This document shows positions 31,852 through 41,717 of a stretch of DNA of 64,000 nucleotides, one piece after another. The stretch comes from an uncultured Shewanella sp. (lineage in GTDB: Bacteria > Pseudomonadota > Gammaproteobacteria > Enterobacterales > Shewanellaceae): contig CANNEE010000002.1 of the NCBI GenBank assembly GCA_947503555.1, forward strand, positions 124,001 to 188,000, given 5' to 3'. The translations under genes and the position numbers were made by a program. The notes beneath the pieces are model-generated. The model worked only from the letters and a program-made list of their open reading frames with translations. It searched no databases and was not told where the DNA came from. Every line of letters starts with the position of its first letter. The stretch's first letter is position 1.

Positions 31852-33013
31852 GATATTGAAGTATATATGGTTACTGACGGTTAGCTTACTTACTTTCTCT
31901 ACTAGTGCGTCGGATTGGCAGTTTGATGGCTTTGTTAGTCAGGGCTATTTTGCTGTCGATGATAGTGCGTTTATTGTGGGAGATGACGATGACACTTGGT
32001 CGATAAATGAGGCCGCAGTGGCAGCATCTTGGAAAATTAATGAAGAGTTTAGATTAGCGGGCTCTTTGAGTTACCGTTATTGGGGAGAGCTGGCAGAGTC
32101 TCGATTGTCATTTGATTACGCCTTCCTTGAATATAGTCGGCATTTTGGAACCAACAAATACGGTATACGAGGTGGCAGGTTTAAAAACGAATTTGGCTTC
32201 TATTCCAGTACTCGAGACGCTTCGTTTACTCGTCCTAGTATCATGCTGCCCCAGTCAATTTACCCAGATTACTTTCGAGATACTCAGTTACATTTGGATG
32301 GCTTAGATTTGTTTGGCTTCCATTATCTGTTTAATGGAGCTCTGGATTGGCACCTGTCTGCTGGCGATACCCTTGTTACAGACGACCTGATGATAAACGT
32401 CAATGGTGACACTGTCTTTGGGGACTATGATAGCGAATCTTTTTACGCTTTTGATATGGATTATCAATCGGATCAATTACGTCTTGGTTTGAGCTTCTAT
32501 GATGGCGGAGTCGATTTTTATCGAAACCCCGAATATTCAGTATTTACCGATGGTGATATAGCGATTCAAACATGGCTGTTATCTTTGCAATATCGGTGGA
32601 GTTGGTTTGAAGTCACCGCAGAGCACATGTGGTCTACCACTAAGATTAATGAGATCTATTATCCCGCTCAACTCGGTGAAGTGGATTTCGATAGCACAGG
32701 TTACTACATAGATTTAAGAGCCTATTTACCCTATAGCACAGAGTTATTCATTCGATACGATCAGCATATTGCCGATGTTGATGATAGGAATGGCACGCGA
32801 TTAAGCATGATGTCAGGTATTCCATCTTACTACGGCTATACCTATGACTGGACCGTAGGAGGGCGCTGGTTCATCTCTTCAAATTGGATGTTAGCAATGG
32901 AATATCATCATCTTGATGGTGCATCTTGGACAACGCCATTAGCGATACGCAATCCGCTCAGTCAAAAGCAAGATTGGTCAATGTTCGCCTTGCAGCTTTC
33001 TTATCGATTTTAG
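31835..33013 (+). CDS. Outer-membrane beta-barrel protein, porin-like
   Basis: A 392-residue protein with a signal peptide (about 1-27, cut after STSAS). Alternating aromatic strands run throughout, and it ends FALQLSYRF with the C-terminal Phe of outer-membrane barrels. I do not recognise a specific channel family. ATG 31835 is chosen because GGAGG lies 8 bases before it and the signal peptide follows. It overlaps the phosphate-binding-like gene by 17 bases and precedes the GGDEF-EAL gene by 11 bases. The three are one operon, which suggests a link between an envelope signal and c-di-GMP. Confidence 0.8.
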   Translation: MFKNIKILKYIWLLTVSLLTFSTSASDWQFDGFVSQGYFAVDDSAFIVGDDDDTWSINEAAVAASWKINEEFRLAGSLSYRYWGELAESRLSFDYAFLEYSRHFGTNKYGIRGGRFKNEFGFYSSTRDASFTRPSIMLPQSIYPDYFRDTQLHLDGLDLFGFHYLFNGALDWHLSAGDTLVTDDLMINVNGDTVFGDYDSESFYAFDMDYQSDQLRLGLSFYDGGVDFYRNPEYSVFTDGDIAIQTWLLSLQYRWSWFEVTAEHMWSTTKINEIYYPAQLGEVDFDSTGYYIDLRAYLPYSTELFIRYDQHIADVDDRNGTRLSMMSGIPSYYGYTYDWTVGGRWFISSNWMLAMEYHHLDGASWTTPLAIRNPLSQKQDWSMFALQLSYRF

Positions 33014-33024
33014 GGGTAACGCCT

Positions 33025-35538
33025 GTGAAATTAGCTAAGGGACGATTTTTTATTAGCTTAAGGTGGAAGTTGGTTGTTGGTGTGGTGCTCTTACTTAGCT
33101 CTATTGGCTTAATACTTGGAGCATTTACCTACAATCAGCTTATCGATCAGCAACGCCACCTGTTAGGTAATCAGCAGCAGAGATTAGCTCAGAACCTAAC
33201 GACCTCAATACGCTTGGCGATAGATAGAGCTAGCTTGGCGGCCCTGCAATTAAGCTCTTTACTAGAAAAGTCGACCAATAGTGCAAATGAGAATGTCATA
33301 CCAGACAATGACTCAACCTATCAACGCCTCAATGAGTTATGGCCTGATTTGCAGTTATTCTGGGATCTGCATTCGATCACCATTATTAACCCAAGTGGGC
33401 AGGTCGATGTACATGTGGGGGCTGCATTAACTGAAAATGATTATGCATGGTTTACTCAGTCTTTGGATGTGCAAGAGCCCAGCTATCGATTTCACTGTGC
33501 TAATACTTGTCACTTGCAAGTATTAGTCCCCACCATACTGTTTGGTCAGATGCGCTATATGCTACTGGAGTCTGGGCTAACGGATATCTTAAATCGGTTT
33601 AGAATTAACGATGAATTTGAGTTAGCAATATTAGGGCCTGCTCAGGCCAGTAATGCCATCAGCGATTTCAAAACCCAGTATTGGCAAAGGTACCTTTATA
33701 GCTTAAGTAACAGGCTGCAGACGCAATCGGTTCTAGAAGATGCGGCCAAGCAGTGGCCATGGCAAGATTTGGTTAAAGGTGACGGTGTTTATTCAATAAA
33801 TAGCCAGCCTTGGGCACTATGGATATTTCCCTTTGAGCAGGATGAAGACGCATCTCCAGTACTTCTGGTGTTGTCCAATATCAGTAATTGGCATGCTTTG
33901 CTGTATCAGTTTCAGCAAAACTTACTCGGAACCCTGTTATTCGCACTTCTGCTCTGTAGTGGATTGATAATGTCCATGGTGTGGTCGCCAGTAAGACGTC
34001 TAGGGCAGCATGCCAATATGCTGCCTTTACTAGCTGAGCATAAGTTTGAAGAGCTTCGCCAAGCTTTGCCAAAAAAGGGGAAGGGCGTCATTGATGAAGT
34101 GGACTTGGTTAACCAAGCAACCCACAGACTCGCTGACAGATTAGAGGGACTAGAGGAAGAGGTCGATAGTTACACCAAGGAGCTTGAGCGACTGGCTATG
34201 TTAGATACTCTAACGGGTTTACCCAACAGAGCCATGTTATTGCATGAGTTGAATAAAGCCATTGCCTGTGTGGGGCGTATCCACAACCAAATAGCCATTA
34301 TGTTTCTCGATTTAGATGAGTTTAAACGTATCAACGATACTTTAGGTCATTCGACAGGTGATGAGCTTTTGAAAATCGTTGCTGCGAGACTAGGCAATAG
34401 CGTAAGAGCCATGGATACGGTTTTTCGTCAAGGAGGCGATGAATTTATCATTTTGCTAAGGGGCATGAAGAATCACCAAGATGTACGTAAAGTCATCCAT
34501 AAGATATTTGCTTCTCTTCAGCAACCTGTGGTGTTAGGGAAAAGTCGCTTAACGATTACGACCAGTATCGGTGTCGTGTTTTGTAAATCGCAAAATGTGA
34601 ATGCTGAGGAGATTATTAAGCAGGCCGAGCTTGCCATGTATCAAGCGAAGGAAGGCGGTAAGAGTAATTATCGCGTCTTTACCCAAGATATGATGCAACA
34701 AGCGACCAACCGTTTGATGGTTGAGCAAGATATAGGTCGTGCAGTTGAAGATCATCAGTTATCACTCTTTTTACAGCCCATAGTGGCATTACCTCATGGT
34801 GAGCTGAAAGGGTTTGAAGCTCTGATAAGATGGTTCCATCCAGAGCGAGGCTTGATTATGCCTGGTAACTTTATTCCTGATATTGAGCAGAGCGATGCGA
34901 TTATCGATGTGGGAAATTATGTATTGGCCCATGGCGTAGCCATACTTGAGCGGCTACGTAAGGAAGGCTATCAAGATATCTATTTGGCGGTTAACCTCTC
35001 GGCAAGACACTACCTAGCGTCAGGATTAACGAGTTATATCAAAACCCTGCTACAACAGCATGCAGTCCCACCTGCTTGTCTGCTATTAGAAGTGACAGAG
35101 GAAAGTGTGATTCAGGAGCTAGATAAAGCTCTGGTTGTGATGCGCCAGTTAAAGGATCTTGGTGTGAGAATTGCCATCGATGACTTTGGTACAGGTTACT
35201 CATCCCTGAGTTATTTGAAGCAATTGCCCTTTGATGTGTTAAAGATAGATCGCTGTTTCACATCAGGTGTACTCGATGGTGGTGTCGATACTCATATTGT
35301 GACTACAGTTATTGACCTTGCCCATAATATGGAGAGAACTGTGGTGGCCGAAGGGGTTGAGACCCAAGAGCAGACAAAGTTTCTTGCGCGAGCGGGCTGT
35401 GAGTTAGCTCAGGGCTACTACTATGCAAAGCCACAACATGAAGAAAAAGTGTTTGAGATTCTGACCAAGATGGAAGCTGATAATGTGTGGCCAAAAGATG
35501 AGCCGATACTCTCTCCGGTACGTCAGCTAGGAAGCTAA
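33025..35538 (+). CDS. Membrane GGDEF-EAL protein (c-di-GMP synthesis and/or breakdown)
   Basis: An 837-residue inner-membrane protein. The start is GTG 33025, with AGGGG 8 bases before it; an in-frame ATG at 32926 lies inside the barrel gene and would put about 33 unlikely residues before the anchor. Transmembrane segments lie near 14-36 and 310-332 with a periplasmic sensor between. A HAMP-like linker and coiled coil precede the GGDEF domain, where the motif GGDEF is at 470-474 with I-site RAMD five residues before it. The EAL domain has EAL at 598-600 and DDFGTGYSS from 719. Both catalytic motifs look intact, so the net activity cannot be read from sequence. It is the third gene of the binding-protein/barrel operon. 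Confidence 0.9.
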   Translation: MKLAKGRFFISLRWKLVVGVVLLLSSIGLILGAFTYNQLIDQQRHLLGNQQQRLAQNLTTSIRLAIDRASLAALQLSSLLEKSTNSANENVIPDNDSTYQRLNELWPDLQLFWDLHSITIINPSGQVDVHVGAALTENDYAWFTQSLDVQEPSYRFHCANTCHLQVLVPTILFGQMRYMLLESGLTDILNRFRINDEFELAILGPAQASNAISDFKTQYWQRYLYSLSNRLQTQSVLEDAAKQWPWQDLVKGDGVYSINSQPWALWIFPFEQDEDASPVLLVLSNISNWHALLYQFQQNLLGTLLFALLLCSGLIMSMVWSPVRRLGQHANMLPLLAEHKFEELRQALPKKGKGVIDEVDLVNQATHRLADRLEGLEEEVDSYTKELERLAMLDTLTGLPNRAMLLHELNKAIACVGRIHNQIAIMFLDLDEFKRINDTLGHSTGDELLKIVAARLGNSVRAMDTVFRQGGDEFIILLRGMKNHQDVRKVIHKIFASLQQPVVLGKSRLTITTSIGVVFCKSQNVNAEEIIKQAELAMYQAKEGGKSNYRVFTQDMMQQATNRLMVEQDIGRAVEDHQLSLFLQPIVALPHGELKGFEALIRWFHPERGLIMPGNFIPDIEQSDAIIDVGNYVLAHGVAILERLRKEGYQDIYLAVNLSARHYLASGLTSYIKTLLQQHAVPPACLLLEVTEESVIQELDKALVVMRQLKDLGVRIAIDDFGTGYSSLSYLKQLPFDVLKIDRCFTSGVLDGGVDTHIVTTVIDLAHNMERTVVAEGVETQEQTKFLARAGCELAQGYYYAKPQHEEKVFEILTKMEADNVWPKDEPILSPVRQLGS

Positions 35539-35566
35539 TTTACCGGAGGAGAAGGCTTATCATAGG

Positions 35567-36937
35567 TTAGCGGGTCGCAGCGAGTACTTTATTGAGTTTG
35601 TCAGCGATATCCGTATTATCCATATGACCATTAAATAGCTGGGCTTGTTGGCCCGCCGCAAAAACCTGCACATCAACACCTGTATGGCCCAAGGTTGTCC
35701 AGCCAGTGTTAGATCTCAAATCAATCAATCGGCTAATACCAAGAGCAAGCTCAAATTGAAGCTCATAGGATGTTTTCTTGTTTGCGGACACTGTGTTTTC
35801 TTTAACTATTTGTGCCTTTATTTTTGCCAATGCCTGCGCTTCTTTCGCGACGAGTTTGAATCCTAGCCCTGCTTCGAGTTTTTGTTGCCAACTATCATTA
35901 TTCAACACAATGTCGGCTAGCTTATCGGGAGTTGCAGTGACCTTTTGTATTACCTCTGGGTGCCAAGCATAGTCATCGTTGGCGCCTATGGTAAGTCCAC
36001 CTGTGCTGTGATCGGCTGTGACAACCATAAGTGCATCAGAGTGTTGCTTAACAAACTGCTCGACAATGGAAACAGACTGAGCAAATTCATGCATCTCGCC
36101 CATGGCTGCAGTAATATCGTTATTATGGCCGGCCCAATCAATCAAACTTCCTTCTACCAATAACACAAATCCTTTCTCATTCTGGTTGAGTAATTCAAGG
36201 GCTTTCTTTGTCAGTTGAGATAGTCGCCCTTTAGGAGAATTTTTTTCCCAAGGAAGCTGCTTTTTGGCAAACAGACCGATGACAGGAGGGCTCTCAACAC
36301 TTGCCAGTTGGTTTAGGTCAGTAAGGTGGCGATAACCTTTGGCAGTAAATTGAGCGAGTTGCTCTTTGGAGAAATACTTTTGGCCACCACCGAGCAGCAC
36401 ATCGGCATTTGATTCAAGGTAGCTTTGAGTAAGCTGTTTGTAGTTGCGCCTGCTTTCGTTATGGGCCAAAAAAGCGGCCGGTGTAGCGTGATTTATTTGC
36501 ACTGTGACGGCTACGCCGATTGCCATTCCTTGCTCTTTGGCTGTCTCCATTAAGGTTTTTATCGGCTTCTTATGGGTATCGACTGAGATGGCGCCGTTAT
36601 AGGATTTCTCGCCAGTGGCTATAGCCGTCGCCGATGCCGCCGAGTCAGTAACATAGCCGCTTTGTTTTGCGGGATAAGTGCTTTGCATGCCAGTTAGAAG
36701 GCGATCGAACACAGTTGTTTCGACGACATCAGTACTAGGGTCGTCCATATAGTAGCGATAAGCACTGGTATAGGCTGGCCCCATGCCATCGCCTATCATA
36801 ATAATGATTTTATTGGGCGCACCTGAAGGCGCCTCTTGCGTGTTCGCGACAATCTCTGCGTTTGCGTGAACGAGTAGGGCAAAGAGCAAGCCCAGACCTA
36901 AACAAGCGCGCAGTGAGTTCATGCGTAAACGACCCAT
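35567..36937 (-). CDS. Alkaline phosphatase (PhoA family)
   Basis: A 456-residue periplasmic phosphomonoesterase with a signal peptide (about 1-28, cut after ANA). The metal site IMIGDGMG includes D50, the nucleophile is S99 in YVTDSAASATA, and VVTADHSTGG near 305-314 carries further metal ligands. It should release phosphate from organic esters and need Zn/Mg. GGAGTC lies 8 bases before the ATG. It starts only 14 bases after gshB on the same strand, so it may be read from the upstream operon. No PHO box was recognised. Confidence 0.9.
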   Translation of the reverse strand: MGRLRMNSLRACLGLGLLFALLVHANAEIVANTQEAPSGAPNKIIIMIGDGMGPAYTSAYRYYMDDPSTDVVETTVFDRLLTGMQSTYPAKQSGYVTDSAASATAIATGEKSYNGAISVDTHKKPIKTLMETAKEQGMAIGVAVTVQINHATPAAFLAHNESRRNYKQLTQSYLESNADVLLGGGQKYFSKEQLAQFTAKGYRHLTDLNQLASVESPPVIGLFAKKQLPWEKNSPKGRLSQLTKKALELLNQNEKGFVLLVEGSLIDWAGHNNDITAAMGEMHEFAQSVSIVEQFVKQHSDALMVVTADHSTGGLTIGANDDYAWHPEVIQKVTATPDKLADIVLNNDSWQQKLEAGLGFKLVAKEAQALAKIKAQIVKENTVSANKKTSYELQFELALGISRLIDLRSNTGWTTLGHTGVDVQVFAAGQQAQLFNGHMDNTDIADKLNKVLAATR

Positions 36938-36951
36938 GGGGCAAGACTCCT

Positions 36952-37902
36952 TTATGACTTCTTGGTTCTGGACTCGATGGCATCCATTAGCATACCTGTG
37001 ATATCTACATCAAAGGCGGCTTCAATCTCTTTAATACAGGTCGGGCTAGTCACATTGATTTCAGTCAGTTTATCGCCTATCACATCGAGCCCGACAAAAA
37101 TAAGGCCGCGTTTTTTCAGCTCTGGACCTATGGCTGTGGCAATTGCCCAATCTGAGTCAGATAAAGGCTGAGCTACACCTCGGCCTCCTGCGGCCAAGTT
37201 ACCTCGAGTTTCACCATTTTGAGGAATACGAGCAAGAGAGTAAGGCACAGGTTCACCATCAACCACCAAAATACGCTTGTCGCCAGAGGTGATATCGGGA
37301 ATAAAGGCTTGAGCCATGGCATATTGCTGACCATGATTAGTGAGCGTTTCGATAATCACACCTAGATTGGGATCTTTCTCTTTAACGCGGAAGATAGAGC
37401 TGCCACCCATACCATCGAGAGGCTTAAGAATAATATCCCCCTTTTGCTGGTGGAAGTGACGGATTCGTTGCTCATCGCGGGTCACTATGGTCTCTGGGGT
37501 AAACTCTGAGAACCAAGCGGTAAACAGCTTTTCATTGGCATCACGTAGACTTTGCGGCTTATTGACGATAAGTGTTCCTTGCTCTTCCGCGCGCTCAAGC
37601 ATATAGGTGGCGTAGACAAACTCGGTATCAAAAGGAGGATCTTTTCGCATCAATACCACATCGAGATCGGCTAGCGGTGTGTCTTGGGCATCGCCCAGCT
37701 CATACCATTTCTCAGCATTGTTTTCGACAGATAGAGAGCGCATAGTGGCCATCGCTTTGCCATTGACCATGGCGAGATCTTGCATCTCCATATAGTAGAG
37801 CTGGTAGCCTCGACTTTGCGCCGCCAGTAACATGGCAAAGCTAGAGTCTTTTTTGATATTGATGTCGCTGATGGGGTCCATCACTATGCCGAGCTTTATC
37901 AT
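36952..37902 (-). CDS. gshB: Glutathione synthetase
   Basis: ATP-grasp ligase that joins glycine to gamma-glutamylcysteine to make glutathione in the cytoplasm. The 316-residue length is standard. Typical segments are MDPISDINIKKDSSFAML (8-25), MRKDPPFDTEFVYAT near 86-100, the ATP-binding KPLDGMGGSSIFR near 160-172, and the metal-binding EINVTSPT near 282-289. The order sprT, rsmE, gshB resembles E. coli (sprT-endA-rsmE-gshB), but here an alkaline phosphatase gene follows and endA is missing. Confidence 0.96.
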   Translation of the reverse strand: MIKLGIVMDPISDINIKKDSSFAMLLAAQSRGYQLYYMEMQDLAMVNGKAMATMRSLSVENNAEKWYELGDAQDTPLADLDVVLMRKDPPFDTEFVYATYMLERAEEQGTLIVNKPQSLRDANEKLFTAWFSEFTPETIVTRDEQRIRHFHQQKGDIILKPLDGMGGSSIFRVKEKDPNLGVIIETLTNHGQQYAMAQAFIPDITSGDKRILVVDGEPVPYSLARIPQNGETRGNLAAGGRGVAQPLSDSDWAIATAIGPELKKRGLIFVGLDVIGDKLTEINVTSPTCIKEIEAAFDVDITGMLMDAIESRTKKS

Positions 37903-37943
37903 TTTCTTTATCTTCCTGTTTTGTTGCGACTGAGTTGTACTAA

Positions 37944-37968
37944 GAGGCTCTTTATTGCCAAGAGCCTC
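37944..37968. terminator. Hairpin between rsmE and gshB
   Basis: GAGGCTCTT pairs perfectly with AAGAGCCTC around a 7-base loop. No T-run follows on the minus strand, so it is more likely an attenuator or RNA-processing hairpin within the operon than a full terminator. Confidence 0.4.
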
Positions 37969-37971
37969 AGT

Positions 37972-38703
37972 CTAACCAAGATCGCCAAATTTGAGTTGTA
38001 GCGCGCTAAGGGTGGTGAGCGCGGCGGTTTCTGTTCTAAGGACTCTTGGGCCTAATAATATTTCGGTGAAATCTTGAGTCTCTGTCATGGCTATCTCCTG
38101 AGGAGACAGTCCACCTTCTGGGCCAATCAACAAGCGAATACGAGAACCTTCCAAAGTTAAGCCATTGACGCCAAATGCGGCTCTGGGGTGTAAATTAAGC
38201 TTTAAGGCTGAGGTTTGCTCTTCACACCATTGGTTTAATGCCATCGCAGGACGAATGATAGGGACGACACTACGACCCGACTGTTCGCAGGCGCTAATGG
38301 CGATTTTTTGCCATTGCTGAACTTTCTTCTCTAATCTTTCGCCGCTCAATTTGACTCCGCAACGCTCAGAAAACAGCGGTGTAATGGTATTGACGCCAAG
38401 TTCGACAGATTTTTGAATGGTAAACTCCATTCTATCGCCTCGTGAGATCACTTGCCCCAAATGGATATTGAGCGGCGATTCGCTATTATTGTCGCTTGAT
38501 GACAATACCTGCACGCTGACTTGTTTTTTACCAGCGTTGATAATCTCACAAAGGTAATCTTTACCGTCACCATTAAACAGGCTTATCTGCTCACCCGATC
38601 CCATTCGCAGTACACGACCGACATGACCCGCAGCTTCATCCTCTAATTGGACTTGCTCTCCCTGATTGAGTGGAGAAGAATGATAAATTCTTGGGATTCT
38701 CAT
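37972..38703 (-). CDS. rsmE: 16S rRNA m3U1498 methyltransferase
   Basis: A SPOUT-class methyltransferase that modifies N3 of U1498 in the 30S decoding site. The 243-residue protein opens with [12 protein letters not shown], has a PUA-like N-terminal domain, [19 protein letters not shown] near 98-116, and the knotted SAM site [14 protein letters not shown] and [13 protein letters not shown] at the C-terminus. It lies in a minus-strand run with sprT upstream and gshB downstream. Confidence 0.95.
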   Translation of the reverse strand: MRIPRIYHSSPLNQGEQVQLEDEAAGHVGRVLRMGSGEQISLFNGDGKDYLCEIINAGKKQVSVQVLSSSDNNSESPLNIHLGQVISRGDRMEFTIQKSVELGVNTITPLFSERCGVKLSGERLEKKVQQWQKIAISACEQSGRSVVPIIRPAMALNQWCEEQTSALKLNLHPRAAFGVNGLTLEGSRIRLLIGPEGGLSPQEIAMTETQDFTEILLGPRVLRTETAALTTLSALQLKFGDLG

Positions 38704-38773
38704 GCTGTTTTATACCTTAAATTAAGCCATTGGGTTTTACGTAAACTTGAATTGAAGCAAGGCATAATATCAC

Positions 38774-39349
38774 CTATTTATCTTGCTCTGCACGGGCTGC
38801 TGGTTTTAGCCTTTGTTGGCAGCGACGACACTGATATTCACTCTGCCTCCTGAGAACCTTGTTATGGCGGCGCAAACTGAGTTTTACAAGGCCACAGTGG
38901 CATTGATAGTCAAAATATTTTCCGGCCACAGATTGGGTGTCAAAGCTATGGGTGGTGTTAGCACTAAGGCCATATACCCCTTGCATTAAGCTTTGCCATT
39001 CTTTGCCGTGGGGGCGCACCTTACCGAATAGTTGGTGGCATAATAGATGGCAGATCTCATGGGGTACGACTTCATCGACAAAAGCCTGTTGATTCTCTTC
39101 TAGCAGTACCGGATTAAATCTGAGTTTGTTGAGCGCTAAGTGGGCGGTACCTGCACTCTTGCCCCTAAGCTTAAAATTGATTTCTGGGCGCGGAAACGAG
39201 CGTGAAAAGCAGTTTTCAGCTTTCAAGTAACAGGCTTCAATTGCTGAAAGTAGCTCAGCTTGAGCCGAGGTTTCTGCTTTTAGCGCTACAGGAGCGGCAA
39301 CGCGGCCATTAAGCCGCGTTGAAAATAGATTTGCTAATGTCTTCTTCAT
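38774..39349 (-). CDS. SprT family zinc metalloprotease-like protein
   Basis: A 191-residue SprT-like protein. The zinc site is HEICH at 97-101, and the C-terminal part has CHCG and CRRC pairs that form a zinc ribbon. The SprT fold is shared with eukaryotic Spartan, but the function of the bacterial protein is poorly known. It lies directly before rsmE, as in the E. coli order sprT-endA-rsmE-gshB, and follows a pyroglutamyl-peptidase-like gene by 27 bases. Confidence 0.88.
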   Translation of the reverse strand: MKKTLANLFSTRLNGRVAAPVALKAETSAQAELLSAIEACYLKAENCFSRSFPRPEINFKLRGKSAGTAHLALNKLRFNPVLLEENQQAFVDEVVPHEICHLLCHQLFGKVRPHGKEWQSLMQGVYGLSANTTHSFDTQSVAGKYFDYQCHCGLVKLSLRRHNKVLRRQSEYQCRRCQQRLKPAARAEQDK

Positions 39350-39376
39350 TGTGCTGTTGGCAGAGATAGGTACTGC

Positions 39377-40549
39377 TTATAGAGTTTGAGCCGCAGCCTC
39401 TAGCATCTGCTTTATCTGCTCCACTATCGCCAGCTCAGTCTCCTTATCATAGCCTTTGACTCTTGGAGTATGAATATGACCCACAGAAATCGTGCTTTCA
39501 AGTTGCTGTTTCAATAGGATAGAACGATAGGAGATCTCATTGGAGAGATAGCCGCCACCAGAGCCTTCCACTGAGGTTGCATAGCGTAGCTCATTGAGTG
39601 AGTTTGCTTGAAATTCACCTCTATCTTTAGTGGTGACTGTGTGATTGTCATTGACTTTCCATCTACCTTGCACTGATTGCATCGCCTTTACAGGTAGGGA
39701 GAACTCGACAAATTCAGGGCCATTGAGGGTTTTACCATCTAGCATAGGGGCAAGAGGCTTATCCTTACTGGCACCTGTATAGACATTGAGGTTGCCCGGG
39801 GCCTTAGCACTGCGATTGCGTCCAGGAAAGCGCTCTAGATCAAAATCGTCTCGTCCCATGGAGACAGTGGCCACCATATCGATACTGTTTTTCTTAAACA
39901 CAGGAGTGAGCATGGATTCAATGATCCCTTGATCAAAGTCGGCGAAGCGCACTGGGATCATAGCGGTTTCTACCTGAGCAAGTTTGTCACCCACCTTAAA
40001 GCGATAGCCATCTAAGGCTAGAGCGGCTAAACCTGATGGGTTGCTCTGGCCGATATCACGATCTAGGAAGAAAGGATCAAAGCCAGTCAGTAGAATTTTA
40101 ATATCGGCGTCGTCACTATAGTGAATATCGCTCAATCCGCGAGAGGCGGACTCAATCGCTTTAACGAGAATGCCTCGTTGCCAGTCGGCAATCTTAAATT
40201 TAGGGTTAAGTTGTTTTACCTCGGCGCGCATCTTGAGGCGGCTCCAGTATAGCGGTCTATCATCAGCGCCCCCCGACTGCACATCGCGGGTAGCTTGCTG
40301 CCATAGGCGTTTGGCTTGCATTGCCGCCATCTGGGTGACCTTAAGCTCATCGTTACTGAGCTTATATTTGTCGGTTAATCCATCCACCATGGCTTGATAG
40401 CGCGAGGTAACTTGAGGAAGCTCGGCCTCTGCCTTAGCAAGTCTCGATTCTTCAACGTCGAGAGCCAGTGGTGCTGCTATCACTTGAGCGCCAATACTGG
40501 CGGCAAACAGACTGACTGGGAGAAGTCTAGATATCGCTTTAGTGACCAT
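39377..40549 (-). CDS. Exported pyroglutamyl-peptidase-like protein with Ser at the catalytic Cys position
   Basis: A 390-residue protein with a signal peptide (about 1-26, cut after VIA) and an extra N-terminal domain (about 30-145). From residue 150 it resembles pyroglutamyl peptidase I (C15): ILLTGFDPF (152-160), NPSG (170-173), MIPVRF (197-202), a Glu at 239, and GHIHTPRV (357-364) with the expected His. The motif that normally reads YLCN reads YLSN here, so S336 replaces the catalytic Cys. Ordinary C15 enzymes are cytoplasmic and about 215 residues. It may be an inactive or altered relative, for instance a binding protein or a serine-type hydrolase. It heads the sprT-rsmE-gshB run. Confidence 0.7.
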   Translation of the reverse strand: MVTKAISRLLPVSLFAASIGAQVIAAPLALDVEESRLAKAEAELPQVTSRYQAMVDGLTDKYKLSNDELKVTQMAAMQAKRLWQQATRDVQSGGADDRPLYWSRLKMRAEVKQLNPKFKIADWQRGILVKAIESASRGLSDIHYSDDADIKILLTGFDPFFLDRDIGQSNPSGLAALALDGYRFKVGDKLAQVETAMIPVRFADFDQGIIESMLTPVFKKNSIDMVATVSMGRDDFDLERFPGRNRSAKAPGNLNVYTGASKDKPLAPMLDGKTLNGPEFVEFSLPVKAMQSVQGRWKVNDNHTVTTKDRGEFQANSLNELRYATSVEGSGGGYLSNEISYRSILLKQQLESTISVGHIHTPRVKGYDKETELAIVEQIKQMLEAAAQTL

Positions 40550-40741
40550 GTCGTGCTTCCTTTATGGTAAAAATAAGCCTGTAGTGTCGATATAAGGCGT
40601 GAGCGGTATTAACTCATTTTAGCCAATAATCATCATGTTACTCTATCATAGCTTTGAATCAGATGGACTAGATAAGTCAATCAAACTATCACAGCTATAT
40701 AAGCTTATTCTTTAATCTATATAAAATTTGTGATTTCTGCG

Positions 40742-41665
40742 CTATCCCATCAAAGATTGTAGTGATTCTTGGCTATTAAAGCGCTTAGTGAAAAAGTCTA
40801 AAAACACACTGATGTTGGTCGCCAGTTGACGCCGGCTGGAGTAGACGCCGTAAACCTTAAAGGCTTCTATGGGCCACTCCTGTAATATGGGAACTAGACT
40901 GCCACTGGCTAGCTCATTCTTACACACAGCATTAGACAGCATAGCGATGCCAAAATCATCTAGCGCCAGCTGCTTGACCATAATGGCACTATTTACTCTC
41001 ACTTTCCGCTTAAAGTTAGCCATGGTTTTCATATTACCTTTACCCAACGGCCAAATAGGCAGCGAGCGTGATGTGCCAAGCAAAATACCTTGATGATTTG
41101 ATAACTCTTTCGGGGTGGCGGGTGTACCTTGGTTTTTTAAGTAACCTGGACTGGCCACCAAAATAGGCTGACGCTCAAACAGTAATCTTGCCACTAGGTC
41201 GGAGGATTGCAGTGGTCCGTACTTGATCGCGATATCATAACCTTCGCCCACCAGACTCACTTCACTATCGGTAAATTGCACATCCAGCTCGATATTAGGA
41301 TAGAGACGCATAAAGCCGCTACACATATTAGCGATCAATTCCTGACTAAATGATACCGGAATGGCGATACGTAATGAGCCCGAAACATCATTATGGGTAT
41401 TTTCGATTGTGGCCTTAGCGGCTTCGATTTCATCGCCGATAACACTGCAATGTTGGTAGAAGAGTGCTCCGACCTGTGTCAGTGAAAGGTTGCGAGTATC
41501 CCTCTGTAAAAGGCGTACTCCAAGCTGTTCTTCTAGCTGTGCAACCTTGCGGCTAATGGTCGACTTAGGTAGCCCTAAGTCCCGTGCAGCCTGAGAAAAG
41601 CCCTGAGCACGTACTACCGCTGCAAACAGCATCATACCGTTTAAATCTGCCATCTGTTTCTTCAC
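40742..41665 (-). CDS. LysR-type transcriptional regulator, divergent from fused acetyl-CoA carboxylase
   Basis: A 307-residue LysR regulator with an N-terminal winged helix (about 6-65; ARDLGLPKSTISRKVAQLEEQLG) and an effector domain (about 92-295). The sequence is nearest in style to the CrgA/AaeR-like group. It is divergent from the fused carboxylase, with 112 bases between. The dyad ATAAC-AAA-GTTAT in that gap may be its operator. The effector is unknown; a role in carboxylase control is suggested only by position. Confidence 0.88.
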   Translation of the reverse strand: MKKQMADLNGMMLFAAVVRAQGFSQAARDLGLPKSTISRKVAQLEEQLGVRLLQRDTRNLSLTQVGALFYQHCSVIGDEIEAAKATIENTHNDVSGSLRIAIPVSFSQELIANMCSGFMRLYPNIELDVQFTDSEVSLVGEGYDIAIKYGPLQSSDLVARLLFERQPILVASPGYLKNQGTPATPKELSNHQGILLGTSRSLPIWPLGKGNMKTMANFKRKVRVNSAIMVKQLALDDFGIAMLSNAVCKNELASGSLVPILQEWPIEAFKVYGVYSSRRQLATNISVFLDFFTKRFNSQESLQSLMG

Positions 41666-41717
41666 TGTCTCAATAATGGAACAAAGCGTCTACGGCAGTT
41701 TAATAGTATTTTGATGC

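Noticed and set aside
32926-33024. Upstream ATG extension of the GGDEF-EAL gene
   Set aside because: It lies inside the barrel gene; GTG 33025 has a ribosome site and leads directly into the membrane anchor.
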